Of a stretch of 64,000 nt of DNA, positions 36,132-45,413 are shown piece after piece. The translations under genes and the position numbers were made by a program. Each line of letters opens with the position of its first letter. The stretch's first letter is position 1. The notes under the pieces were generated by a model. It made no database searches and had not been told where the DNA came from. It worked only from the letters and a program-made list of their open reading frames with translations. The DNA comes from CAIVAT01 sp038212325 (GTDB lineage: Bacteria > Bacteroidota > Bacteroidia > Bacteroidales > FEN-979), in contig JBBQUQ010000001.1 in NCBI GenBank assembly GCA_038212325.1, positions 15,230 to 79,229 on the forward strand, written 5' to 3'.

Positions 36132-37466
36132 GTGAAAAAAAATAAAAATATATATATCGAGACCTACGGGTGCCAGATGAATTTTTCTGACAGTGAGATT
36201 GTTGCATCCATTTTAACAGAAAGCGGCTACGCGTATACCGACGATGTGATGATGGCGGGGATTATTTTTGTCAACACCTGTTCAATCCGTGAAAATGCAG
36301 AGGACCGGGTGAGAAAACGCCTTCAATATTTTAAATCGCTGCGCAAAAAAAATCCGGAATTGGTGATCGGATTGCTTGGATGCATGGCCGACCGCACCAA
36401 AACAGCACTGATGGAAGAGGAGCAACTGCTCGACCTGGTTGCAGGGCCTGATGCTTACCGGCATCTGCCACAACTTCTTGAGCAGGTCGGAACCGGCCAG
36501 CGGGCCATCGACACTATTCTATCGGTTGATGAAACCTATGCCGACATTACCCCGGTAAGGCTTGATTCGAACGGGGTTTCTGCCTTTATCTCCATCATGC
36601 GCGGCTGTGAAAACTACTGCTCCTATTGTGTGGTGCCATCAACACGCGGGCAGGAGCGCAGCCGGGATGCAGCCTCAATTGTACGTGAAACCCGCGACCT
36701 GTTTGAAAAAGGCTACCGGGAGGTGACCCTGCTCGGACAAAATGTCAACTCCTATTCATGGGAGGCGGGAGGCCGTATCATCACTTTTTCAGATCTGCTC
36801 GGGCAGGTTGCCGCAGTGAACCCGCTGATGCGCATCCGGTTTGCCACCTCGCACCCGAAAGACATCTCCGACACGCTGCTCAAGACCATTGCACAGCATG
36901 ATAATTTATGCAAAGCCATTCATTTGCCGGTTCAGTCGGGGAGCAACCACATGCTCGACCTGATGAACCGCAAATACACCCGTGAGGAATACCAGGAACG
37001 TATAACAGCCATCAGGGAGATCATTCCGGGTTGCGCCATTTCCACCGATATCATCGCCGGGTTTTGCGATGAAACCGAAGAGGACCACCAGGATACGCTT
37101 TCGCTGATGACATGGGTGGGCTATGACGCCGCATTCATGTTCAAATATTCAGAACGGCCTCAAACACTGGCCGCAGAAACCCTTACCGACAATGTGCCTG
37201 AAGAGGTAAAAGATCGTAGGCTGAGAGAGATCATAGACCTTCAGCAGCAATTGTCGCTCGAAAACAACAAGAAAGATGTTGGAACAATATTCGATATTTT
37301 GGTCGAGGGAAAGTCTAAAAGATCAGACAACCAGTACTTTGGAAGGAATTCCCAAAACAAGGTCGCTGTTTTCACCAAAACGCAATCGGGCCCGGGAGCG
37401 TATGTAAGGGTGCATGTCACAGGCGCAACTTCTGCTACATTACTGGGGGAAGTTGTTGAAAAATAA
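36132..37466 (+). CDS. miaB: tRNA-2-methylthio-N6-dimethylallyladenosine synthase
   Basis: 444 residues, GTG start. A methylthiotransferase with two iron-sulfur clusters: the N-terminal UPF0004 cysteines in YGCQMNFSDSE, NTCSIRENA and LLGCMAD, and the radical-SAM motif GCENYCSYCVVP (Cys159, Cys163, Cys166). A C-terminal TRAM domain binds tRNA. It adds the methylthio group to i6A37 of tRNAs reading UNN codons. The family-typical FATSHPKDIS, HLPVQSGSN and RKYTREEY are intact. It ends 31 bp before the Wza-like gene, which has its own -7 element. Confidence 0.96.
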   Translation: MKKNKNIYIETYGCQMNFSDSEIVASILTESGYAYTDDVMMAGIIFVNTCSIRENAEDRVRKRLQYFKSLRKKNPELVIGLLGCMADRTKTALMEEEQLLDLVAGPDAYRHLPQLLEQVGTGQRAIDTILSVDETYADITPVRLDSNGVSAFISIMRGCENYCSYCVVPSTRGQERSRDAASIVRETRDLFEKGYREVTLLGQNVNSYSWEAGGRIITFSDLLGQVAAVNPLMRIRFATSHPKDISDTLLKTIAQHDNLCKAIHLPVQSGSNHMLDLMNRKYTREEYQERITAIREIIPGCAISTDIIAGFCDETEEDHQDTLSLMTWVGYDAAFMFKYSERPQTLAAETLTDNVPEEVKDRRLREIIDLQQQLSLENNKKDVGTIFDILVEGKSKRSDNQYFGRNSQNKVAVFTKTQSGPGAYVRVHVTGATSATLLGEVVEK

Positions 37467-37468
37467 CT

Positions 37469-37476
37469 TACTTTTG
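37469..37476 (+). promoter_or_regulatory. -7 element TACTTTTG for the capsule export genes
   Basis: An exact TAnnTTTG match 21 bp before the ATG of the Wza-like gene, directly after the miaB stop. It supports ATG 37498 over the longer open frame that starts inside miaB. Confidence 0.65.
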
Positions 37477-37497
37477 CCCGTTCAACTTCAGGCTTAT

Positions 37498-38292
37498 ATG
37501 AAAAAAATACTGACGCCGGTCGCAAAATCTGCCTTGATATTCCTTTTATCAGCAGTATTTTTGTCCTCCTGCGTGCCCCAGAAAAAGATCAAATACCTTC
37601 AGCGGGAGCAGGCAAAGGACACCACCTCCTACTATCCCGGCAAACTAAAGTCGAATTATAAGATCCAGATCAAAGACAACCTCTACATCCGCGTATACGC
37701 GCTGGACGAGAAGGCCTACCAGTTCTTCAACCGCCAGGGGGGCACCAGTTCGTTCAACGATTATGCCAACGACGCCTCGGTTTACCTGAACAGCTACGGC
37801 GTGAACGCCGAAGGCTATATCGACTTCCCGGTGGTGGGTAAAGTTTTGGTGAAGGGGCTTACCGTTGACCAGGCGAAAACGGTGCTGCAGGAGGCCATCG
37901 GCGAGTACCTGAAGGAGACCACCGTAGTGGTTAAAATGGTCAATTTCAAGGTGACCCTGATTGGCGAAGTATCGCGTCCCGGACAATTTACCATTTACCA
38001 GGACGATATGAACCTGTTTGAAGCGATTTCGCTGGCGGGCGACATGACCGAGTTTGCCAACCGCAACAAGGTGGCGCTGATTCGCATAGAGAAGGGCGGT
38101 TCCCGGGTGCATTACATCGATCTCACGAGTGATCAGATCCTCACCTCGCCCTACTATCACCTGCAGCCGAACGACATTATTTACATATCGCCGCTGGGCT
38201 ACAAGCGCTGGGGGCTGGGCTCCGTTTTTCCATGGGCGCTGGTGATGGCCTCCATCTCCACCACACTTCTGCTGATCAACTATTTCCAATAA
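37498..38292 (+). CDS. Wza-like polysaccharide export outer-membrane lipoprotein
   Basis: About 264 residues. Lipoprotein signal with lipobox LSSC (Cys at about residue 19). A poly_export domain follows (IQIKDNLYIRVYALDE; GYIDFPVVGKVLVKGLT) and an SLBB domain (VTLIGEVSRPGQFTIYQDD). A C-terminal hydrophobic segment (WALVMASISTTLLLI) would span the outer membrane as in Wza-type channels. Together with the Wzc-like kinase 10 bp downstream it forms the export machinery of a Wzx/Wzy-type surface polysaccharide. ATG 37498 was chosen because the signal peptide starts there. Confidence 0.93.
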   Translation: MKKILTPVAKSALIFLLSAVFLSSCVPQKKIKYLQREQAKDTTSYYPGKLKSNYKIQIKDNLYIRVYALDEKAYQFFNRQGGTSSFNDYANDASVYLNSYGVNAEGYIDFPVVGKVLVKGLTVDQAKTVLQEAIGEYLKETTVVVKMVNFKVTLIGEVSRPGQFTIYQDDMNLFEAISLAGDMTEFANRNKVALIRIEKGGSRVHYIDLTSDQILTSPYYHLQPNDIIYISPLGYKRWGLGSVFPWALVMASISTTLLLINYFQ

Positions 38293-38302
38293 TATATTTA
38301 TC

Positions 38303-40789
38303 ATGAACGGAAATATCAGTAACGCGCCCCAGCAACAGCAAACAGTTGATTACAAAATCATTCTGTTCAAATTTTACCGTTTCTGGTATTTTTTCGCTCT
38401 GACCATTTTTATCGCACTCATTGTCGCGTTCATCTTCAATAAATACACCAAGTCCGTTTATGAGGTGAAAACCACCGTGCTGATCAAAGACAAGTCGGAA
38501 AATAAATTAAACCCGCAGGATCTTCTGGGCATGGGACTGTTCAACAACATGCAGAACCTGCAGAATGAAATCGGCATTTTAACCTCCTATACGCTTACCT
38601 ACCGCACCGTCACCAAGATCGGGTTCGAGGTCTCGTACTACGTGGAGGATAATTTTGTGACCAGGGAGTTATATCACGACAGCCCCTTCAAGGTTATCAT
38701 GGACACCTCCGTTCCCCAACCTGTAAACATGTTCTTCAATATCAAGTTCCTGTCGGGGAGCAAATTCAGGTTGGAAACGAGCGATGAGGCGATCAGGTTT
38801 TACAACTTTTCAACCAGGAAAATGGTTGATGGCAGGAAAGATAATGTAGTGGCCGATCAAATATACACGATCGGGCAGGAGGTGCAGTCCAAGCATTTTA
38901 AATTCCGCGTGGTTCTGAATGAAATACCACATGAGGAGCAGGATATGACGAAATCATATTCGTTCATGTTCAAGAATTACGACGCCCTGGTCACGGAGTT
39001 CAAATTGTTCAACATCGAGCCTATCAATAAGGAGGCTTCGATCGTTGAGATTAAACTTAAAGGCGGAAATGTCGACAAACTGGTCGACTTCCTGAATAAC
39101 CTTACCAAGGAGTATCTTGCAAAGGGGCTGGAGAAGAAGAACATTGTAGCTTCACGAACGATTGCTTTCATCGACAATGAGTTGCGGGGAATTACCGATT
39201 CGCTGAATGCTTCAGAAAAAGCGCTTATGCTCTTCAGAACCAACAAGGAAATCATGAACCTGAACGATGAAGCAAAGCAGGTTTTTGAAAAAATGATGCA
39301 GCTTCAGGATGAAAAAGCAATTCTGATGGTAAAAACAAGATACCTTCAGAATATGAAAGAGTACATTGAAAAAAATCAGAAATTCGACGAACTCATCGTG
39401 CCTGCATCAATGGGTATCGAAAACACGGTTTTAAACGACCTTACCATGCAGTTAACCACGCTCTACATGAAGCGTACGGAGACCTCGCAGTTTTCGAAAT
39501 CAAAGAATCCGAGCCTTATGGCGATTGACCTGCAGATTGCAACCACAAAAAACGCCCTGTATGAAAATGTAAAGAGTGCGATCAATTCCAACACCATCGC
39601 CTTGCAGGAGGTGAACAGCAGGGTGGCGGCGATCAACAGCCGAATCAGCAATCTTCCTGAAACCCAGCGTGTGCTATTTGGAATTGAACGGAAATTCAAA
39701 CTCACCGACGCAATATACACCTACCTTCTGCAGAAGCGCTCTGAAGCCCAGATCTCACAGGCTGCCAATCTTTCGGACAATGAGGTTGTTGACGAAGCTT
39801 CATCCATCGGGCTGACGCCGGTATTCCCCAAAAAGTCCCTGAATTATATCATTGCACTGATCCTGGGGATCCTTGTTCCCATCCTCTACATCCTCGGAAA
39901 AGACTATTTCAATGATAAGATCATGGAGCGGGAGGATGTTGAAAAACTCACAAAACTCCCTATCGTCGGCCATGTCATACACAGCGACAAACCCAGCACA
40001 GTGGTTGTGATCGATTCCCCGAAATCGACCATTGCCGAGTCGTTCCGGTCGGTCAGAACCAACATAAATTACCTGGTTCAGGGTAAAGAAAAACAAACGA
40101 TCCTGATCACAGCCGACATGGTCAGCGCCGGCAAGACCTATGTTTCCATCAACCTTGCCCTGATTTTTGCCTTATATGGCAAAAAAACACTTCTGATGGG
40201 ATTTGACCTGCGAAAGCCAAAAATATTCGAGGACTTCGGGCTGACGAATGCAGCAGGAATCAGTTCCTTCATGATCGGTAAAAGCAAGCTGGAGGAGATC
40301 ATTCAGTTTTCGGGCATCGAAAATCTTGACATCATCGCGTCCGGCCCTGTACCGCCGAACCCTGCCGAATTAATTGCCTCGCTGAAGTGTACTGAAATGT
40401 TTGCCCGCCTGAAGGAGATTTACGATTACATCATCATCGACACCCCGCCCGTCGGACTTGTCACTGATGCGTTTCTCCTGATGAAGCATGTTGATGCTAC
40501 GCTGTTCCTGGTTCGCCAGGGTTTTACACATAAAAAGATATTCGGATCCATTATTCACGACATGGAAACACGCAACATTTCAAACCTGGCAATTTTAATC
40601 AATGATGTTAAGCTGAACCGGAGTTCATATGGCTACGGGTATGGCTACGGCTATGGCTATGGGTACGGTTACGGATATGGTTACGGATCGGGATACGGTT
40701 ATGGCTATGGTTATGGTTACTACTCAGATGACAAAGAAAAAGCAAAAAAAAGCAAGACATTTCTTCAGCGTTTATTTTCCAAATCTTAG
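38303..40789 (+). CDS. Wzc-like polysaccharide co-polymerase / BY-kinase with Tyr-Gly tail
   Basis: 828 residues. First membrane segment about 28-45, a large periplasmic coiled-coil region, second membrane segment about 512-530, then a cytoplasmic BY-kinase domain: Walker A (SAGKTYVSIN, Lys near 609), Walker A' (LLMGFDLRKP, near 634) and Walker B (YIIIDTPPVG, near 712). Residues about 775-807 are ten Tyr-Gly pairs, Ser-Gly, four more Tyr-Gly pairs and Tyr-Tyr, 16 tyrosines in all, followed by a basic tail. BY-kinases autophosphorylate a C-terminal tyrosine cluster to control chain length and export; this one is unusually regular. Codons in the repeat are mixed (TAT/TAC, GGN). Confidence 0.95.
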   Translation: MNGNISNAPQQQQTVDYKIILFKFYRFWYFFALTIFIALIVAFIFNKYTKSVYEVKTTVLIKDKSENKLNPQDLLGMGLFNNMQNLQNEIGILTSYTLTYRTVTKIGFEVSYYVEDNFVTRELYHDSPFKVIMDTSVPQPVNMFFNIKFLSGSKFRLETSDEAIRFYNFSTRKMVDGRKDNVVADQIYTIGQEVQSKHFKFRVVLNEIPHEEQDMTKSYSFMFKNYDALVTEFKLFNIEPINKEASIVEIKLKGGNVDKLVDFLNNLTKEYLAKGLEKKNIVASRTIAFIDNELRGITDSLNASEKALMLFRTNKEIMNLNDEAKQVFEKMMQLQDEKAILMVKTRYLQNMKEYIEKNQKFDELIVPASMGIENTVLNDLTMQLTTLYMKRTETSQFSKSKNPSLMAIDLQIATTKNALYENVKSAINSNTIALQEVNSRVAAINSRISNLPETQRVLFGIERKFKLTDAIYTYLLQKRSEAQISQAANLSDNEVVDEASSIGLTPVFPKKSLNYIIALILGILVPILYILGKDYFNDKIMEREDVEKLTKLPIVGHVIHSDKPSTVVVIDSPKSTIAESFRSVRTNINYLVQGKEKQTILITADMVSAGKTYVSINLALIFALYGKKTLLMGFDLRKPKIFEDFGLTNAAGISSFMIGKSKLEEIIQFSGIENLDIIASGPVPPNPAELIASLKCTEMFARLKEIYDYIIIDTPPVGLVTDAFLLMKHVDATLFLVRQGFTHKKIFGSIIHDMETRNISNLAILINDVKLNRSSYGYGYGYGYGYGYGYGYGYGSGYGYGYGYGYYSDDKEKAKKSKTFLQRLFSKS
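40627..40722 (+). repeat. Tyr-Gly coding repeat at the end of the Wzc-like gene
   Basis: Sixteen tyrosine codons in 32, alternating mostly with glycine codons. Synonymous codons vary along the array, which suggests the amino-acid pattern, not simple DNA slippage, is maintained. Confidence 0.9.
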
Positions 40790-40793
40790 GAGG
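40788..40793 (+). promoter_or_regulatory. strong Shine-Dalgarno AGGAGG for cysD
   Basis: AGGAGG overlaps the TAG stop codon of the Wzc-like gene and lies 9 nt before the cysD ATG. Strong Shine-Dalgarno sites are rare in Bacteroidota, so it stands out from the rest of the window. Confidence 0.7.
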
Positions 40794-40802
40794 TAAAAGG
40801 GA

Positions 40803-41708
40803 ATGAACAACCATCATTTGACTCACCTGAAAGAGCTGGAGTCTGAAGCAATTTACGTATTAAGAGAGGTGGCCGCCCAATTTGAGCGCCCGGTACTGCT
40901 CTTTTCCGGTGGCAAGGACTCTATTGTTCTTGTTCATCTTTCGCTCAAGGCCTTTTTTCCGGCAAAAATCCCCTTTCCACTGCTGCATATTGATACCGGG
41001 CACAATTTCGTGGAGACCCTTGAATTCCGCGATAGCCTGGCCAGCAACGTGAATGCACGGCTCCTTATCGGTTCGGTTCAGGAGAGCATCGACAAAGGAA
41101 GGGCCGTGGAGGAAAAAGGGATCAATGCAAGCCGGAATGTATTGCAAACGGTTACCCTGCTCGACGCGATAGAGACATACAAATTCGATGCCGCCATCGG
41201 AGGAGCCCGCCGTGATGAAGAAAAGGCCCGGGCAAAAGAGCGGTTCTTTTCCCACCGCGATGAATTTGGCCAATGGGATCCCAAAAATCAGCGGCCTGAA
41301 CTGTGGTATATGTTCAACGGGAAAAAGAGGATGGGAGAACATTTCAGGGTGTTCCCGATCAGCAATTGGACCGAAATGGATGTGTGGCAGTATATTCTTG
41401 CCGAAAACATCGACCTTCCAAGCATCTATTTCACCCATGAGCGGGATGTGTTTTTCCGCGACGGAGTGTGGCTGGCATCAGCCCCTTTCATGGAAATGAA
41501 ACCTTCGGAGAAGGTGGAGTACCGGAGAGTTCGCTGCCGTACCGTGGGCGACATCTCCTGCACCGGGCTTACCTTGTCAACGGCTGACACCGTTGAAGAC
41601 ATCATTCAGGAAATTGCTGCCACCCGGGTTACCGAACGGGGCGGCAGGTATGACGACAAACGGTCGGAAGCGGCCATGGAAGACCGCAAAAAAGAGGGCT
41701 ATTTTTAA
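40803..41708 (+). CDS. cysD: sulfate adenylyltransferase subunit 2
   Basis: 301 residues, full length. CysD is the PP-loop ATP pyrophosphatase subunit that makes adenosine 5'-phosphosulfate, driven by the CysN GTPase. Motifs: LLFSGGKDSIVL (PP loop), HIDTGHNF, GGARRDEEKARAKER, and the C-terminal RRVRCRTVGDISCTG. It follows the Wzc-like gene by 13 bp with a perfect Shine-Dalgarno and overlaps cysN by 1 bp. No cysC, cysH or sulfotransferase is in the window, so whether the APS feeds assimilation or sulfation of the exported polysaccharide is open. Confidence 0.96.
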   Translation: MNNHHLTHLKELESEAIYVLREVAAQFERPVLLFSGGKDSIVLVHLSLKAFFPAKIPFPLLHIDTGHNFVETLEFRDSLASNVNARLLIGSVQESIDKGRAVEEKGINASRNVLQTVTLLDAIETYKFDAAIGGARRDEEKARAKERFFSHRDEFGQWDPKNQRPELWYMFNGKKRMGEHFRVFPISNWTEMDVWQYILAENIDLPSIYFTHERDVFFRDGVWLASAPFMEMKPSEKVEYRRVRCRTVGDISCTGLTLSTADTVEDIIQEIAATRVTERGGRYDDKRSEAAMEDRKKEGYF

Positions 41709-42988
41709 TGGAACGGACATTTTCTTCAAAAGCCTATCTCGGCATGGAACTTCTGCGGTTTACAACTGCAGGAAGTGTTGACGATGGGAAAAGCACCCTG
41801 ATAGGGCGGCTGTTATACGACAGCAAATCGATATTCGAAGACCAGCTTGATGCCGTAAAGCGGGCAAGCGTTCAAAAAGGAAGCGAACACCTCAACCTGG
41901 CCTTGTTTACCGACGGCCTTCGCGCCGAAAGAGAACAGGGAATTACCATCGATGTGGCTTACCGTTATTTTGCAACGCCAAACCGAAAGTTCATCATTGC
42001 CGACACGCCCGGCCATATCCAGTATACCCGGAACATGGTTACCGGCGCCTCTACCGCGAACGCGGCCATCGTGCTGATCGATGCCCGTAACGGAGTGATC
42101 GAACAAACCCACCGCCATGCTTTTATTGCATCCCTTCTCGGGATACCCCACATCATCGTTTGCATCAATAAGATGGACCTGATGGATTACCAGGAGCAGG
42201 TTTATACATCCATTTTGAATGATTTTCAGGCATTTGCCGAACAGATATTTCCGGGAAAGGACATGCGGTTCATCCCGATCAGCGCCCTGAAAGGCGACAA
42301 TGTGGTAAAACCCTCGGAAAATATGCCGTGGTACACCGGTGGAACACTGCTGCACCACCTTGAAACCATTCCCATCAGCCAGGACCATGACCTCACCCAT
42401 AAACGGTTCCCGGTGCAATACGTGATCAGGCCGGAATCAGATGAATTTCACGACTACCGCGGGTATGCAGGCAGGGTTGCAGGCGGATTTTTTCATCCCG
42501 GTGATAAAATTGTTGTATTGCCTTCAAATATTGAGAGTGAAATCATTTCGGTCGATACCCTTTCGGGCCCGCTCGCCGAAGCACATCCTCCCATGTCGGT
42601 AACCCTTACCCTGAGGGATGATGTCGATCTGAGCCGCGGCGATATGATCGCAGGAAAAGACGATGCTCCAAGCGAAAGCTGTGATATCACGGCCATGATT
42701 TGCTGGATGAACCAGAAGCCGCTGCAAATTAACGGGAAATATGCGCTTAAGCATACGACCAAAGATACCCGCTGCATGATCAAAGAAGTCGATTACGTGC
42801 TGAATATTAGTACACTGGATAAGGTCGGGGAAAACAAAACCGTCAGGATGAATGACATTGCACACATACAACTGCGAACCACCAAGCCCCTGTTCTTCGA
42901 CCCTTACACCATAAATCGTATCACCGGCAGCCTGATCCTTATTGATGAAGCAACCAATGAGACAGTTGCAGCCGGCATGATCGTCTGA
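41708..42988 (+). CDS. cysN: sulfate adenylyltransferase subunit 1 (GTPase)
   Basis: 426 residues, the form without a fused CysC kinase domain. An EF-Tu-like GTPase: G1 GSVDDGKSTLIGRLL, G2 region REQGITIDVAYRYF, G3 DTPGHIQYTRNM, G4 NKMDL. Domains II and III follow, ending in FFDPYTINRITGSL. It couples GTP hydrolysis to APS formation by CysD. The ATG overlaps the cysD stop (TAATG). Because the CysC domain is absent, PAPS formation would need a separate APS kinase outside the window. Confidence 0.96.
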   Translation: MERTFSSKAYLGMELLRFTTAGSVDDGKSTLIGRLLYDSKSIFEDQLDAVKRASVQKGSEHLNLALFTDGLRAEREQGITIDVAYRYFATPNRKFIIADTPGHIQYTRNMVTGASTANAAIVLIDARNGVIEQTHRHAFIASLLGIPHIIVCINKMDLMDYQEQVYTSILNDFQAFAEQIFPGKDMRFIPISALKGDNVVKPSENMPWYTGGTLLHHLETIPISQDHDLTHKRFPVQYVIRPESDEFHDYRGYAGRVAGGFFHPGDKIVVLPSNIESEIISVDTLSGPLAEAHPPMSVTLTLRDDVDLSRGDMIAGKDDAPSESCDITAMICWMNQKPLQINGKYALKHTTKDTRCMIKEVDYVLNISTLDKVGENKTVRMNDIAHIQLRTTKPLFFDPYTINRITGSLILIDEATNETVAAGMIV

Positions 42989-43097
42989 TGTCACGGTTGC
43001 GCCCGATAAACCGCTTTTCTGCTGGCTATCTGCAATAAATGCCGAAAAAATCAGTTATTTGTAATGTTCCATCGTTTATTTCAGAAAACCATTATCC

Positions 43098-45413
43098 ATG
43101 AAGCCTTTACGCTATATTTTCGCATGCTTGCTCATCTTTTCAGGATTTCAGGGAGTCTTTGCCCAGCAGGTCCCCATCGGCCAGTGGCGCGATGAACTCC
43201 CGTATACCCTTGTCAACTCCCTGACTGAGGCAGGCACCCGTATTTATGCCTCCACGCCCTACGCCGTTTTCTATTTTGACAAGGAAGATAACACCGTAGT
43301 GCGCATCACAAAGATTTCGGGGTTATCAGACATCGGCATCAGCTGCATCAGTTATAACAATGAGTATAAAACCCTTGTGATCGCTTACAGCAATGCCAAT
43401 ATCGACCTGATCAAGGACAACACTGTCATCAATTTATCAGACATCAAGCGCAAGCCCATTCTTGGGAATAAAACCATAAACGACATCTTTTTTATCGGGA
43501 AAGATGCCTATCTCTCCTGCGGATTCGGCATCGTCGTGCTTGACATCGACAAGGAGGAGATTCGCGACACCTATTATATCGGACAGGAAGGCAGCCAGGT
43601 GAATGTGCTCGCCATGACGAAAGATGACCACGACACACTTTTTGCTGCCACGGAAAAGGGGATCTACAAGGCCTGGTACCTCGATCCGAACCTTGCAAAT
43701 TTCGCATCATGGCACAAGGATCTTCAAATAGATTCAACCGCGACCTATAATACGATCACTTTGTTTTCAGGCAAGGTCTTCGTGAATAAACAGGTTGCTT
43801 CGGTTACAGCGGATACGATATATACGCATGCAAACGGAGCCTGGAGCCGGTGGAACCCGAATGCCGGCAATGAAGTGATGCATCTTGCATCAAATGATAA
43901 ATACCTGGTTATTGCCAATAAATATAATATTAAGACATTCAATGCCGGGTTGAATTTTTTCACCAATGTTCCCGGCTCACCTTATCCGCAGGTCGCCATT
44001 CCCGATAAAGACGGGTTATTCTGGGCGGGAGACACTTACCTGGGATTATCGAGTTATAATCCAAACGATAATACGGTAAACCGCATCAACCTGAGCGGCC
44101 CGTCGACCGCATTGGCCTTCAGCATGGCATGCAGGGCCAACGACCTTTACATTGCACCCGGAGGCAGAGATGGCACGTTTGCACCTATCTATACCAAGCC
44201 TGAGGTTTACCACTTCAACGATTCCGACTGGAAGAACATGGCTGAATTCAATAATCCCATGATGATCCAGACGCATGACATTGTATGCATCGCCATCGAT
44301 CCGGATGACAGCAAACATGTTTTTGCCGGAACGTATGGTTCGGGATTGCTCGAAATATACAATGATTCGGTTATCAAGAGATTCACAAACAGCAACAGCA
44401 CCCTCGGCAATTACTCAGGTTCCGACCCGTCCGATATTCGCGTTGGAGGAGTTGCATACGACCCCGAAGGCAATTTATGGGTGGCTTGCTCACATACCAA
44501 CCAGTCCTTCTCTATGTATAAGAGCGGGACATGGACCCCGTTCACAATTCCGGTGGAGATCGACATGGGGCAGATGATGATTACCCACACCGGACAGAAG
44601 TGGGTTCAATTGCGCTACGGCACGATGAATTCCAATTCGGTGATGGTCTTTACCGACAACGGCACTCCCGGGAATTCTGCCGATGACCAGTACCGGCTCT
44701 TAAATTCAACAGAGGGAAATGGCAACATCCCCGGAACGACTGTTTTTGCCATGGCTGAAGATCATAACGGCGAGGTATGGGTCGGGACCGAAAAAGGCGT
44801 TGGCGTGTTCTATTCGACGGAGAATATTTTTACCGGCCAGAATTTCGATGCACAGCAAATCCTCGTAACACAGGGGAGCCACGTTCAATACCTGCTCGAA
44901 AACGAAACAGTTACGGCAATTGCTGTCGACGGAGCCAACCAGAAATGGATCGGCACCGACCGCGGCGGCGTTTTCCTGTTCTCACCCGACGGAACAAAAG
45001 AAATTTATCACTTTACTGCCGAAAACAGTCCGTTGCTCTCCAACCGCATAACCTGCATTGCCCTGAGCCAGAATGGGGAGGTTTATTATGGAACCGACCA
45101 GGGAGTTGTCTCCTTCAGGGCTTCTGCCACACCCGGAGGCGATAGCAACGAAAATGTATATGCCTTTCCAAACCCGGTAAAGGAGGATTATGAAGGAACC
45201 ATCGCGGTAAAAGGGCTGGTTAACAATGCAGCAGTCAGAATTACCGATGTTGCAGGAAACCTGGTCTATTCCACGCAGGCCGAAGGCGGCCAGGCGGTTT
45301 GGAATGGAAAAAATTTCGCCGGAAAAAAGGCCCGCACCGGGGTCTACCTGGTATATGCCGCCAATGATGACGGAAGTGAGAAAATTGTCACGAAAATTCT
45401 CATCATCAACTGA
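43098..45413 (+). CDS. porZ: T9SS protein PorZ
   Basis: 771 residues, close to the length of Porphyromonas PorZ. Signal peptide about 1-23 (ends VFAQQ). The body is a series of beta-propeller blades (TLVNSLTEAGTRIYAST at the start; GEVWVGTEKGVGVF, NQKWIGTDRGGVFLFS, GEVYYGTDQGVVSF near the end), followed by a C-terminal domain of T9SS type (VYAFPNPVKEDYEGT). PorZ is itself a T9SS substrate that stays on the surface, binds A-LPS and belongs to the attachment complex with PorU, PorV and PorQ. It overlaps recO by 1 bp. Identification rests on architecture, length and the start motif; generic two-component-type propellers are the alternative. Confidence 0.82.
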   Translation: MKPLRYIFACLLIFSGFQGVFAQQVPIGQWRDELPYTLVNSLTEAGTRIYASTPYAVFYFDKEDNTVVRITKISGLSDIGISCISYNNEYKTLVIAYSNANIDLIKDNTVINLSDIKRKPILGNKTINDIFFIGKDAYLSCGFGIVVLDIDKEEIRDTYYIGQEGSQVNVLAMTKDDHDTLFAATEKGIYKAWYLDPNLANFASWHKDLQIDSTATYNTITLFSGKVFVNKQVASVTADTIYTHANGAWSRWNPNAGNEVMHLASNDKYLVIANKYNIKTFNAGLNFFTNVPGSPYPQVAIPDKDGLFWAGDTYLGLSSYNPNDNTVNRINLSGPSTALAFSMACRANDLYIAPGGRDGTFAPIYTKPEVYHFNDSDWKNMAEFNNPMMIQTHDIVCIAIDPDDSKHVFAGTYGSGLLEIYNDSVIKRFTNSNSTLGNYSGSDPSDIRVGGVAYDPEGNLWVACSHTNQSFSMYKSGTWTPFTIPVEIDMGQMMITHTGQKWVQLRYGTMNSNSVMVFTDNGTPGNSADDQYRLLNSTEGNGNIPGTTVFAMAEDHNGEVWVGTEKGVGVFYSTENIFTGQNFDAQQILVTQGSHVQYLLENETVTAIAVDGANQKWIGTDRGGVFLFSPDGTKEIYHFTAENSPLLSNRITCIALSQNGEVYYGTDQGVVSFRASATPGGDSNENVYAFPNPVKEDYEGTIAVKGLVNNAAVRITDVAGNLVYSTQAEGGQAVWNGKNFAGKKARTGVYLVYAANDDGSEKIVTKILIIN

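Noticed and set aside
40803..42988. cysDN as part of a DNA phosphorothioation or defence island
   Set aside because: No dnd, ssp or nuclease genes are near; both proteins are standard sulfate adenylyltransferase subunits.
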